Counted from the first letter of the stretch, positions 8,245-16,384 are shown. The stretch is 21,634 bases of DNA from JBGSOW01 sp041738875 (GCA_041738875.1 JBGSOW010000056.1:1-21634), one strand, 5' to 3'. Numbers and translations are program-made. Notes: a model not told the origin generated them from the letters alone.

Positions 8245-9059
8245 AAGTTCTAGTAACAGGAATAACTGGTAATCTAGGTAAGTCACTGGAAGTCAGGCTA
8301 AAAACTTTGGGGCATGAGATACTAGGAATTTCTAGAAAACCTCTAAATAAAGACTTCGCAGTACTCGAAGCAGATATATTGGATAGCGATAAAATTCAGG
8401 ATTTTATTGCTAAGGAAAAACCTGATGCAATAATACACTTGGCCGCACACCTTAATTCAAATGATCCGCAGATATACACAATTAACTATGAAGCGACACT
8501 ATCAATTGCTGAAACAGCAGCTAACTTAGGGGTAAGTAAGTTCATTTTTGCCTCATCTGGAGCAGTCTATGGTGACAAAGGCAAAGCTCCTTACGAAGAA
8601 ACTGCTAGTCTTTTAGGTTCTTCTGTTTATTCAAAAACCAAAATCCTTGCTGAAAAAGCACTAGTGGGTTTAGCTAAAAAAACAAACATGCAAGTGATAA
8701 ATGCACGAATTTTTAACATTTATGGTCCTGGTTTCAATGACTCGCTGATTAATAAATTACTCTCTTCCAATGAAACGACTTTATATTCATCCCCCAATTT
8801 CATCCGGGATTATATTCACGTTGATAGAGTAACAGAAGTTTTAGAAAAGTTACTTAAAGTAGAAGAGAATCACTATATAAATGTAGGTAATGGAGTAGGC
8901 TGGGACAATAATAAATTACTAGAGTTTCTGAAAGCAAAAGGAATTAATCCAAGAGTAAATATGAGTATGGAAGATATATACAGCTATAGTATAGCTAGTA
9001 TAACTAAACTCAAAGAACTAATTGGGTTTACTGCTGATGAGAGCATCCAGGCTAGCTAA
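8241..9059 (+). CDS. NAD(P)-dependent SDR sugar epimerase/reductase
   Basis: 272-residue extended SDR, somewhat shorter than the 310-340 usual for NDP-sugar epimerases. Visible motifs are the TGITGNLGKS cofactor loop (G7, G10, G13), ADILD after strand 3, IIHLAAH at about 64-70, SSGAVYG at 105-111 and the catalytic Y130-S-K-T-K134. It probably reduces or epimerises the 4-keto sugar made by the preceding dehydratase; that pairing is inferred from the four-base ATGA overlap between the two genes. Its last 42 bases lie within the 3' end of the opposing glycosyltransferase gene. It is the last gene of the plus-strand operon. Confidence 0.85.
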   Translation: MKVLVTGITGNLGKSLEVRLKTLGHEILGISRKPLNKDFAVLEADILDSDKIQDFIAKEKPDAIIHLAAHLNSNDPQIYTINYEATLSIAETAANLGVSKFIFASSGAVYGDKGKAPYEETASLLGSSVYSKTKILAEKALVGLAKKTNMQVINARIFNIYGPGFNDSLINKLLSSNETTLYSSPNFIRDYIHVDRVTEVLEKLLKVEENHYINVGNGVGWDNNKLLEFLKAKGINPRVNMSMEDIYSYSIASITKLKELIGFTADESIQAS

Positions 9060-10178
9060 ACAATCTTCCCATGATAAGGTTTTCACGTCTCGCACTGCAG
9101 ATTCCTGCATGCCACTAAGTATTTTCTTATCATGAAGCAGTTCTTTGATCTGATTTACAAGAACAGGGATTTGTGCTGGAATCAGTTTTACTGCTCTCCG
9201 GTTCTGATAGTTAAGGATGTTTCCTTCCCAATCTATATCTATAACTGGAAGACCACATGCGTTCATCTCTTGAGGTGTCAAAGAATAATTTGTGAAAGAG
9301 AAAGTCATGCCAAGCTCGCAATCGTTATATAGTTCTCTTAATTGATCTGTTGTGGCTAAACCCAAAGAATTATAGCTACTGGTAGAACTAATTGAATCAT
9401 CACCGAAGATAGTCATATTCAATTCTGGTACTTCCTTTTTTAGTTCCCTCAATACCGCTAAACCTAGTTCTGTTCCTCTTCTTGGAGTAGATGCCCGAGA
9501 ATAAAAACAGAGACCACTTCTTTTCTCACGAGTTTCAAGATAATATTCATTTGGACTATAGCCAAGGGGAATTTCTATGCCGTTCATATTATGGTTTTCT
9601 TTTAGAACCTTGCCTAACCATGGAGACATAGCAATATAGAAAAACTCATTGGTGTAACTTTTTTCTGCTAATGTATATTCATCACCTCGTGGAAAAAAAT
9701 ACGGCTCATAATCTTGTACGAAGTATAGTAAGTATTTAGGTGAAGGTATGCTTTTTGCAAAGTAACTACTTAAATAGCTTGTTGCTATGATCACTTTACC
9801 ACTTTCATATTTTGACTCCTCAAAATATTCTAAATCAATTTCAACTGGTAGATTGTATGACTGGAAAGTGGCTTTTTGTCTTGCAAGACTCGCAAATTTA
9901 TATGGTGGGACTACTATAATCCTTTGCTTGAATCCTTTTTGATGTAGGTATTTCACCACTCTGAAAATAGTTGTATGCCCGCCACTTCCAGCGCTGAAGC
10001 CGGGGACTAACCATAGTATTTCATCTTGATTGTTTAATGCAGGTGTTGTATTCGATATCTTTTTTTCATGGTTACCAAAGTATTTATTTATATAGGTGTA
10101 GATCTCTGCCCAGTTGTTGTATTTAGCATCACTTTCGAAGTTTGTATATTTATTTGCCAAGCGCTTTAAAATTTTCAT
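9018..10178 (-). CDS. GT4-like glycosyltransferase, WsaF (rhamnosyltransferase) type
   Basis: 386-residue GT-B glycosyltransferase. The N-terminal domain opens with ILWLVPGFSAGSGGH (about 54-68), followed by YFVQDYEPYFFPRGDEY at about 152-168. The C-terminal domain has FYSRASTPRRGTELG (about 225-239) and a sugar-nucleotide pocket around TPQE304MNACG. This combination is characteristic of the WsaF rhamnosyltransferase-like family, though donor specificity cannot be read here. No signal peptide or membrane helix is evident, so it should work on the cytosolic face. It is the last gene of the five-gene minus-strand operon and overlaps the HAD phosphatase gene by 4 bp. Its final 42 bases overlap the opposing SDR gene tail to tail, leaving no room for a terminator between them. 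Confidence 0.85.
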   Translation of the reverse strand: MKILKRLANKYTNFESDAKYNNWAEIYTYINKYFGNHEKKISNTTPALNNQDEILWLVPGFSAGSGGHTTIFRVVKYLHQKGFKQRIIVVPPYKFASLARQKATFQSYNLPVEIDLEYFEESKYESGKVIIATSYLSSYFAKSIPSPKYLLYFVQDYEPYFFPRGDEYTLAEKSYTNEFFYIAMSPWLGKVLKENHNMNGIEIPLGYSPNEYYLETREKRSGLCFYSRASTPRRGTELGLAVLRELKKEVPELNMTIFGDDSISSTSSYNSLGLATTDQLRELYNDCELGMTFSFTNYSLTPQEMNACGLPVIDIDWEGNILNYQNRRAVKLIPAQIPVLVNQIKELLHDKKILSGMQESAVRDVKTLSWEDCLASLDALISSKPN

Positions 10179-10858
10179 ATGTATATAGGTTTATAACTAA
10201 TGTATTTGATGTAGTTAACTATTCTTGCAGAAATGCTTTTCTTGGTTTGATAGTAAATAGCATCCATCTCTCCTTTAATAGCATTGGTATAGTCGGATGT
10301 ATAATTATCTCCTATATGCATTATTTTACTACCGTATTGAGATTTAATGAGTTTATAGATGCTACCAGTATGTTTACTTAAACCGATTTCTGCGGATACA
10401 TGTATTTCTAATTCACCCAGATAGTCACTTTTGGCGAGTAGATTTCTAATTACTTCTACGGGTAAGTACATATCGCTCAGGAATATAACTTTTCGGTTGT
10501 TTTTTCTAAGGTAGTTATAGATACCTAATATTTCAGGATTTGCATATGTAAATTGCTCTTCCAATTTTATTTCGGCTCTGCGAAGATTTTCCAGCTTTGA
10601 AGAAAATTCTCTTGGCATCTGACTATAAATTTTGTCCAAAGTAATGCATGCGGCCATGTCCCCCGTTAAATCTTTTGCTGCATCTGCCTCCATCTTTATT
10701 CTTATACTGTGAAAATTAATGTTGCCATCGTTTTGTTTGATAATAATTTTACGAAAAAGATCAGTAGGGCGTTCACATAAGCGGAAAATTGCAGTATCAA
10801 AAACATCAAGTGAGACCACATCATAATTTTCAGATAGCTTTAGCATATTTTCTTTCAT
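10175..10858 (-). CDS. HAD-superfamily phosphatase
   Basis: 227 residues with the complete HAD motif set. Motif I is D18-V-F-D-T22 with nucleophile D18, motif II is IFLSD with S128, motif III is K162 in SKHTGS, and motif IV is IGD184NYTSD189. A helical cap insert lies between motifs I and II (about residues 30-110). This DxFDT form is common in HAD domains linked to polysaccharide loci, often fused to a second domain and to a glycosyltransferase; here it is a separate gene. The gene overlaps both neighbours by 4 bp (ATGA), so coordinated translation is likely. Given the PRPP synthetase and the PRTase-like protein upstream, removal of a sugar 5-phosphate from the growing glycan is a reasonable but unproven role. 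Confidence 0.85.
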   Translation of the reverse strand: MKENMLKLSENYDVVSLDVFDTAIFRLCERPTDLFRKIIIKQNDGNINFHSIRIKMEADAAKDLTGDMAACITLDKIYSQMPREFSSKLENLRRAEIKLEEQFTYANPEILGIYNYLRKNNRKVIFLSDMYLPVEVIRNLLAKSDYLGELEIHVSAEIGLSKHTGSIYKLIKSQYGSKIMHIGDNYTSDYTNAIKGEMDAIYYQTKKSISARIVNYIKYISYKPIYI

Positions 10859-12375
10859 TTCTTTATAGCTTTTAATATCCTCATACGTTCAATATCAAAG
10901 CTATAATCAGGTGTTTGTGTATCGTAATATATTCCTACTGGTTCACGTCTCAATACTTTTTCTAATTGATCGATGCTATTCTCCCACGTCCATTGATGAA
11001 TAACTTTTTTACCATTTACTATTAATTTTTTTCGCAATTCTGAGTCATTAATTAGCTTTTCTACATTTTTTCGAACACCATCTATATCGTTGAAATCCGA
11101 AATTAATGAATTCTCATTGTGAATCATGTATTCCTCCACTCCTGTTACTTCACTAACTACTGCGCAACATCCACAAGCCATTGCTTCCATTGGAGGCCCA
11201 AAAAATCCTTCAACTAAGGTCATTTTTACAAGGATGTCGCATGAGGAATAAATTTTCGGCATATCTGTAAAACTAACTTTTTCAAAAAAGCGGTCGATTT
11301 TCCAACTCTCTGGAGGTACACCGTCACCACTAACTACCCAGATTTCTACATCCAAACCGTCTACTGCTTTATATGCATTATTCATGTTTTTTAGCCAGAA
11401 ATTTATTGGTCCCTCTAGTAATACACGCATTTTATCTGATTTTTTAAATTCTGGTTCTGCCGGTTTAAATAAATCTGCTTCAAAACCATTTGGTACAAAA
11501 TAAGCATCTTTTTGGAATTCATTTTTTAACCATTTTTGTATCCATTTTGCTTCTGTATAAAATTCGAAATCTAGTGTGTACGTATAGCTTATTAAATTAA
11601 TTAAATTTTCTGTAAACTTACGATTCAAGTGAAAGCGCCTTTCATCAGACTGAATGAAATATAGTTTTCTTTTTGAATTTAGCCGGTCTACCTCTAGAGC
11701 TGTGGACCAATGTGTGGCTATTAACACATCAACATTTTCTAATAAATGTGGGAATATCTGAGTATCTTGTTTGCTAAATACAGGTACTTCTATTTTTAAC
11801 CATTCACTTGGGATATAATCATCAAATGAGTAAATACTGACATCGTAACCTCTTTTATATAGTAGGTTCGCTTGAGTAACAATAATTTGCATACCTCCCG
11901 ATAGCGATAATCTGTTAACTACATAGACTATTCTTTGCTGAGAGTTTGAATTTCTCCCGCTGCCAGCGTTTTGGAAATTATATGAGAGTTGTTTAAGCTT
12001 ATCAATATCACTTTCGCTAGGATGTATTAGTAGCTTTACTTTTTGAGACAGCGATTTTTTCCGGAGGTCTGCATATTGTAAACCTTTAGAATTTAATACA
12101 TATATAACGTCATCTTTGTTATCGAGTTTTGATAGCTGATCCATAGAAATGACTCTCGTATCAAGCAATCTAGTAGGGATAGTAGATAAGGCAAAGTTTT
12201 TGAATCTGATTATTAGTCTAACTAAATAACGAAAACTCAAAAAAACAATACGTCTGAGTGAATCAAGTGCAAGTGTATTATTTTTAAGTTGCTTCTGTAG
12301 CCTATGTATTTCCATGTCTCTAGAAGACATTAGATCTTCTAGAAATTCTATTTTTTCGGTATCTTCAAAATTCAT
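10855..12375 (-). CDS. GT4 family glycosyltransferase with N-terminal coiled coil
   Basis: 506 residues. The first 35 or so residues are a charged, heptad-like coiled coil (DMEIHRLQKQLKN). A basic hydrophobic stretch at about 40-70 could touch the membrane. The GT-B catalytic part starts near residue 148 (IVYVVNRLSLSGGMQ). The C-terminal half has PNGFE, a second Rossmann domain, and the retaining-GT E-x7-E motif intact as EGFFGPPME, followed by AMACGCC. The family 4 assignment is firm but the sugar donor is unknown. The start codon shares one base with the stop of the upstream gene (TAATG) and the stop overlaps the HAD gene start, so it lies in the middle of a translationally coupled operon. 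Confidence 0.87.
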   Translation of the reverse strand: MNFEDTEKIEFLEDLMSSRDMEIHRLQKQLKNNTLALDSLRRIVFLSFRYLVRLIIRFKNFALSTIPTRLLDTRVISMDQLSKLDNKDDVIYVLNSKGLQYADLRKKSLSQKVKLLIHPSESDIDKLKQLSYNFQNAGSGRNSNSQQRIVYVVNRLSLSGGMQIIVTQANLLYKRGYDVSIYSFDDYIPSEWLKIEVPVFSKQDTQIFPHLLENVDVLIATHWSTALEVDRLNSKRKLYFIQSDERRFHLNRKFTENLINLISYTYTLDFEFYTEAKWIQKWLKNEFQKDAYFVPNGFEADLFKPAEPEFKKSDKMRVLLEGPINFWLKNMNNAYKAVDGLDVEIWVVSGDGVPPESWKIDRFFEKVSFTDMPKIYSSCDILVKMTLVEGFFGPPMEAMACGCCAVVSEVTGVEEYMIHNENSLISDFNDIDGVRKNVEKLINDSELRKKLIVNGKKVIHQWTWENSIDQLEKVLRREPVGIYYDTQTPDYSFDIERMRILKAIKK

Positions 12376-13589
12376 TAATTCTTGAAAAATCTTTTTAAAT
12401 AATATCTAATTGTCATAAACCATCTATATCTGTTTTTTATCCAAAATGCGTCGTACCAGAGGCTCGTTTTTGCTGCCTGCCAAAATTTCTGGTATTCTTG
12501 CTTATTGAATAGTATTAACGCACTGTTACCTTTAAACTTACTACGTTTTTCGAGGTCATAAAAGATACCATTGCCAAATGTTTCATTGTGTTTAAGTGTG
12601 AAAAAGGCGGAAATAATTTCGTCTGGAGGAATAAATGATAATTCAGACGCTAACTTTATAGCAGTGTTCTTTAATGTAGCAATTTTTTTTGTATCACTTG
12701 AGTATATCTTTTCTAGCTCTGGGAGGGCTTGGATTACACCTGTCTGAAAGTGTTGCGTGAAATTAATATACACTTCATCTTCCGCGGCATCTTTTTTACG
12801 AATTGCTAAAACTTTATTATTCTTTCTTTCATAGCTTATAACGCTCCCGTTATGAGAGTTTGTTAACATCTCGAAAACGCTAAAATTCTTCGTTATGCTT
12901 AAATCGTAGGCATTACTATAGTTATAATCAGCAATATAACCCATCTTTTTCGCATTTATTGGTGCTGGGTTATGACTTGGGTATACTGCTAAATATTTTC
13001 CAAAGGTTTTTGCGTTCGGCAGTAAATATGAGATGTTATCCTGCATTGTGCCCTTCCATCCAATATCCGCGATGACTATATTGCCATGATTATGAATACC
13101 TTTTTGAGATAAATATTCTAAAAGTAGATTTCTTTTGTCATCGCGGGATGATCTGAGTTTCGCCATTACATTTTTATCTGTAAGGAACTTTTTGAAACTA
13201 GGATTATCTTTTAATTCGTATTTTTCATCTGGAACAAGCATGTACTCATGTAATTCTTTTTCGTAGGTATGCCAATCCAAACCAAGAGTCGTAAAGAATG
13301 CAGTAGGGGATTGCAATGGATATTGTCCCCAAATTCTTGCAAAATCATTGTTATCCAAACTCTCTAATGAAGGTAGTAAGGTCGAAATTCGACTTACCTC
13401 TAGTAGCTCAGCCTTCTCACCAATTGCTTGATGCAATTTGAGAAAGAACTCTCCCTCACGTGTGCAGTAATAAATTGTCGGGTTAGATAGGCTTTTTGCA
13501 AAAGTCTGAATATCTTTTACATAGCCATAGAAAATAGGGGCAAATTTCTTGCCAATACTTTGGATATTTTTTACGTGACTTTCATTCAT
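12375..13589 (-). CDS. Uncharacterised glycan-locus protein with TREGEF and DIGWKGT motifs (possible PRTase-like fold)
   Basis: 404 residues from the ATG at 13589. A TTG at 13613 is possible but would overlap the upstream gene by 17 bp. Key motifs are YYCTREGEF at about 40-48, SR at 66-67 and IVIADIGWKGTMQ at 161-173. The C terminus is strongly basic and aromatic (about 385-404) and may bind the membrane. The same motifs occur in the region after the HAD domain in multi-domain COG5610-like proteins from polysaccharide loci. By eye, the R-x-G loop followed by hydrophobic strand-D-x-G-x-x-G-T resembles the loops of type I phosphoribosyltransferases. Together with the PRPP synthetase 7 bp upstream and the HAD gene two genes downstream, this suggests phosphoribosyl transfer. 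That function is a hypothesis. Confidence 0.6.
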   Translation of the reverse strand: MNESHVKNIQSIGKKFAPIFYGYVKDIQTFAKSLSNPTIYYCTREGEFFLKLHQAIGEKAELLEVSRISTLLPSLESLDNNDFARIWGQYPLQSPTAFFTTLGLDWHTYEKELHEYMLVPDEKYELKDNPSFKKFLTDKNVMAKLRSSRDDKRNLLLEYLSQKGIHNHGNIVIADIGWKGTMQDNISYLLPNAKTFGKYLAVYPSHNPAPINAKKMGYIADYNYSNAYDLSITKNFSVFEMLTNSHNGSVISYERKNNKVLAIRKKDAAEDEVYINFTQHFQTGVIQALPELEKIYSSDTKKIATLKNTAIKLASELSFIPPDEIISAFFTLKHNETFGNGIFYDLEKRSKFKGNSALILFNKQEYQKFWQAAKTSLWYDAFWIKNRYRWFMTIRYYLKRFFKN

Positions 13590-13596
13590 TTGAACT

Positions 13597-14508
13597 CTAG
13601 TTATCAACTGCAATTTCTTTTATTTTAGATGCGATTAAATTTGTCACACTCATCTGTTTTACTTTACTATATTTTTCACTAGTATATATTTCAGTTGTGT
13701 CAGTCATGAAGAAATGATCGATAGCACTACTTCGTTGTATTTTCTCCAACGTCTCTCTAACTAAAACATGTGTGACGCAGTCATAATGTGTAATTACCCC
13801 CTGCGCTTTTAAAAGTCTTGCCCCAAGTATCCTTGTTGAACCTGTTGAAGTGAAATCGTCAAAAGAGATAGTGATTTTTCCTTCTAGCTCTCCAGAAGTT
13901 CCGGAAAATGTAACTTCTCCATTATCAAGATTTCTAGATTTTGTAAGTTTAATTAATTTTAAGCCAAGTTCATTTGCGAACAATTGAGCTCTTGGCAGAG
14001 AACCTGCATCGTATGAAACAACTGAGCAATTATCTTGTTCCATTTTATCTTGGAAATAATTTTTATAAATTGAAATTGCAGAGAGTTCGTAAACAGGTCT
14101 ACTAAAAAATTTGAAATTGTTGAGAGAATGAAGATCAAAAGTAATAAAATTATCAACTCCTGCAAGCTCAAACATCTGAATAACGATTTTTGAAGATAAT
14201 GGTTCGCCAGGACGGAATACTTTGTCCTGTGCGGAATATGGTAGCCAAGGTATTATCGCAGTTATTGTTTTGGGATTCATTCGTTTTACTGCATCAATCA
14301 ATAAGCAATAGTTAAGTACGTCTTGATTAACATTTTCTGAATAATTAAAAATCAAGAAAATGTTTTCATTTTTCACACTTTCGTCAATTAGAATACGCGT
14401 CTCATTATTTGCAAAATGACTAAGTTCAAAGTAAGAAAGGCTAGTACCCAAGGTTTTCGCTATTCCCAAAGCTAGTAAAGAATATTGATTTAGGGAGAAT
14501 AACTTCAC
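13597..14508 (-). CDS. prs: Divergent ribose-phosphate pyrophosphokinase (PRPP synthetase)
   Basis: 303 residues, close to the 305-315 typical of Prs, from a GTG start that gives the usual MKLFS-type N terminus. Two PRTase-like domains are seen, with family motifs in order: PYSAQDKVFRPGEPLSSK (about 90-107, ATP-binding loop), DLH127 (catalytic region), YDAGSLPRA (166-174), and the PRPP loop DDFTSTGST (217-225). It makes PRPP from ribose 5-phosphate and ATP in the cytosol. It departs from the Escherichia coli enzyme in the ATP loop, where RQD is AQD (A93), and in the ribose-phosphate loop, where the Asp before T-G is S221, so activity may be altered. It is the first gene of a five-gene operon otherwise made of glycan enzymes, so its PRPP may be dedicated to glycan synthesis. 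Confidence 0.85.
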   Translation of the reverse strand: MKLFSLNQYSLLALGIAKTLGTSLSYFELSHFANNETRILIDESVKNENIFLIFNYSENVNQDVLNYCLLIDAVKRMNPKTITAIIPWLPYSAQDKVFRPGEPLSSKIVIQMFELAGVDNFITFDLHSLNNFKFFSRPVYELSAISIYKNYFQDKMEQDNCSVVSYDAGSLPRAQLFANELGLKLIKLTKSRNLDNGEVTFSGTSGELEGKITISFDDFTSTGSTRILGARLLKAQGVITHYDCVTHVLVRETLEKIQRSSAIDHFFMTDTTEIYTSEKYSKVKQMSVTNLIASKIKEIAVDN

Positions 14509-14551
14509 AAATACAGTTGTAATTTTAATTAGATGCTGTAACTTTCATAAA

Positions 14552-14580
14552 ATAATACTTGATATGTCTTAATTTTGTAA
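14552..14580 (-). promoter_or_regulatory. Candidate promoter for the prs-led operon
   Basis: On the minus strand a TATTAT -10 (14557 to 14552) lies 17 bp after a weak TTACAA -35 (14580 to 14575). Transcription would begin near 14545, about 37 bases before the GTG start. The 102 bp between the KASIII-like gene and prs hold no other gene. Confidence 0.3.
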
Positions 14581-14610
14581 ATTTATTTAATAGGGTGATG
14601 TTAGTAAGTA

Positions 14611-15774
14611 CTAGGTGTGTAATCGAAATCTAAATAAATGAAAATTGGCAGATGCTCCGGTTAAGGTTAGTAGTGCTACCACCCTATCATCAGTGATCTC
14701 AGTAGTTCTGCCCAGTTTTTGGAGTTCGTATAAATGTGTTATTAAATTGTACGCAGCATGAGCATCTATGGTATTTCCGGCGGGATTAGTTTTGCCAACA
14801 AAATTCAAATTCAATTCTGGGAACTCGCGATTAAACCATCCCTTTAAAAGTTGTTCGATCCTTATGCTGCCTGTGTGACCTATTATTATAGGGTATAGAT
14901 TTTGGAGCAGATTGTACTTGTTTAATGTGCCAACTACTTTGTGGAATGATTGTATTGCTGCAGGAATTAGTACTTTTGCGATATTGGGACTTACTTTTAT
15001 TTCCGCTTCACTTGCATCAGTTGAATTAGATTTTGGGTAATTAATCCCGATGACGTTACTTCCCACTTCATCATCCAATGAACCATGAGAGAGAGAGCCA
15101 TAAATATTACTCGTATTCGGTAGACTAATTGCAGACGGCACAAATAGATTTCCTCGTTTAGCCTGGATATTGAATCTGTCGTATGCTAAGTGCCCATAAC
15201 TATCTTGACTGTCTTGGTATTCTGCTAGTGCTAAAGATACAACTCCTGCTTTAATAAAAATAGCTATAATTTGGTGACCAAAAATATTCCGATCATATGT
15301 CTCCGTAAGTTTAGAAGGTAGTCCAGCGCAAACAATTAAATGATTTAGATTAGGTTTTTCTGCTGCTTTATATAATGCAGCTCCAAAGGTTGCGCTAGCA
15401 CCATCTATTTGAGTTAGATTTCTAGGATCAATATCTAGATCCAATAAATTATTTAACTCCACTGCGTAGTTTGGAAAGCTAATACTACCTGGCTCTTGAT
15501 ATATGGGAGGTCCGCCGTAGATTATGCTATCTGGTATATCTCCACCACATAGTTCTCGCAAATTTGTCAGTAAATCAACTCGAGTCTCACTCCAAAAGTT
15601 TTCTGGAGTAGGGGAAATTGGAGGTTGTACTGTACGCGGGAATCCACTGTTCCCAAGTGTTATAATAGGTTCACCTATCTCCATAACAGTTGCTTTTATA
15701 CCTCCATTCAAAAAATTGTGTATCTCTTTTGGATCCGATATAGGAGATTCACTCCAGTCTATAATTTCAGCCAT
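14611..15774 (-). CDS. FabH/KASIII-like thiolase-fold protein with Ser replacing the catalytic Cys
   Basis: 387 residues, longer than the roughly 320 of FabH. The C-terminal half matches ketoacyl synthase III best. H300-TGSIRI aligns with the HQANLRI motif, including its Arg five residues on, and G-N334-T aligns with the GNT motif holding the third active-site residue. Upstream, IDGAS127ATF aligns with the AACAGF nucleophile loop, putting Ser where Cys is expected; the codon is AGC, one change from TGC. YDRNIFG (160-166) parallels the DRxTxxLFGDG region. Such a protein could be a Ser-using acyltransferase, like DpsC of the daunorubicin pathway, or non-catalytic. No ACP or fatty-acid genes are nearby. 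It has its own promoter. The fold call rests on motif spacing only. Confidence 0.65.
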   Translation of the reverse strand: MAEIIDWSESPISDPKEIHNFLNGGIKATVMEIGEPIITLGNSGFPRTVQPPISPTPENFWSETRVDLLTNLRELCGGDIPDSIIYGGPPIYQEPGSISFPNYAVELNNLLDLDIDPRNLTQIDGASATFGAALYKAAEKPNLNHLIVCAGLPSKLTETYDRNIFGHQIIAIFIKAGVVSLALAEYQDSQDSYGHLAYDRFNIQAKRGNLFVPSAISLPNTSNIYGSLSHGSLDDEVGSNVIGINYPKSNSTDASEAEIKVSPNIAKVLIPAAIQSFHKVVGTLNKYNLLQNLYPIIIGHTGSIRIEQLLKGWFNREFPELNLNFVGKTNPAGNTIDAHAAYNLITHLYELQKLGRTTEITDDRVVALLTLTGASANFHLFRFRLHT

Positions 15775-15801
15775 ATAATTATACTAACTATGATATATAT
15801 G

Positions 15802-15831
15802 ATTATATACTATAGGATATAATCTAGTAAA
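15802..15831 (-). promoter_or_regulatory. Candidate promoter for the KASIII-like gene
   Basis: On the minus strand a perfect TATAAT (15807 to 15802) is preceded, with an 18-bp spacer, by TTTACT (15831 to 15826), which matches TTGACA at four of six positions. It lies 28 bp before the ATG at 15774. Confidence 0.45.
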
Positions 15832-15880
15832 CTTATTTGCTTTTCATGTATTACCAATTATATTAAGCAGCGCAATTAAA

Positions 15881-15889
15881 TGGTATTAT
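15881..15889 (+). promoter_or_regulatory. Candidate extended -10 promoter for the membrane protein gene
   Basis: TGG followed by TATTAT forms a TGN extended -10 element, 34 bp before the ATG at 15924. No good -35 is seen. The same TGGTATTAT string recurs at 16987-16995. Confidence 0.3.
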
Positions 15890-15923
15890 TTTGTAGGATA
15901 TTTTAATTTACCTGTAATTAATC

Positions 15924-16355
15924 ATGACGGATAATTCAGCTAAAACTATGTTTAGATTTGTAGGAGTAGTTAATTCACTCTACGCAGTCTTGATGGGCTT
16001 TATTTTTGTAGTTGTTTTAGTTGGATTTATTACGGCGACGCTATTATTGGTTAGTGAGAGCTCAAGTGAAATCGCGGCAGAATCGCTTGCAGTGGTAGGA
16101 CTATCGGCAATTGTGATGTTAATTTCGCTAGCTAGTTTTTTAATTAATGCGTTCTCAGCATACGGATTTTTTAAATTGAAAAAGTGGCAACCGAATTTAT
16201 TTGTTTTCGTGGTTATTTTGACAATCTTAGATATTATTGTAAATTTTACTCAAACAGGTTTCGTACCAGGTACATTGATAAGTATTTTCTTTGTTTTTGT
16301 TTGGATCGGACTATTAGTTCTGACAAGACAGAAAAAACATATGTTTGTAAACTAG
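15924..16355 (+). CDS. Small four-helix membrane protein, function unknown
   Basis: 143 residues with four hydrophobic segments at about 18-43, 55-82, 91-108 and 113-134, separated by short polar loops, and a basic tail (RQKKH). The first loop is acidic and Ser-rich (SESSSEIAAES). I recognise no family motif. It resembles the many small membrane proteins of unknown function in reduced genomes. It stands alone, transcribed away from the KASIII-like gene and converging on the NUDIX gene. The ATG has no Shine-Dalgarno sequence. Amino-acid composition and the continuous hydrophobic pattern support a real gene. Confidence 0.75.
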   Translation: MTDNSAKTMFRFVGVVNSLYAVLMGFIFVVVLVGFITATLLLVSESSSEIAAESLAVVGLSAIVMLISLASFLINAFSAYGFFKLKKWQPNLFVFVVILTILDIIVNFTQTGFVPGTLISIFFVFVWIGLLVLTRQKKHMFVN

Positions 16356-16365
16356 TTGTCGGCTT

Positions 16366-16384
16366 TAAATTATCGGATAATTTA
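16366..16384. terminator. Perfect inverted repeat between convergent genes
   Basis: Arms TAAATTATC and GATAATTTA flank a single G. As RNA this would be an 8-bp AT-rich stem with a CGG loop. It lies 11 bp after the membrane protein stop and 39 bp from the opposing NUDIX stop, so a weak bidirectional terminator is possible. A dimeric DNA-binding site is the alternative. There is no long T-tract. Confidence 0.3.

Noticed and set aside
13590..13613. TTG start for the TREGEF protein
   Set aside because: It would overlap prs by 17 bp. The ATG at 13589 leaves a 7-bp gap that fits the spacing of the other genes in the operon.
13959..14171. 70-codon minus-strand frame inside prs
   Set aside because: It lies in another frame of prs and shows no motif; prs itself is well supported by its motifs.
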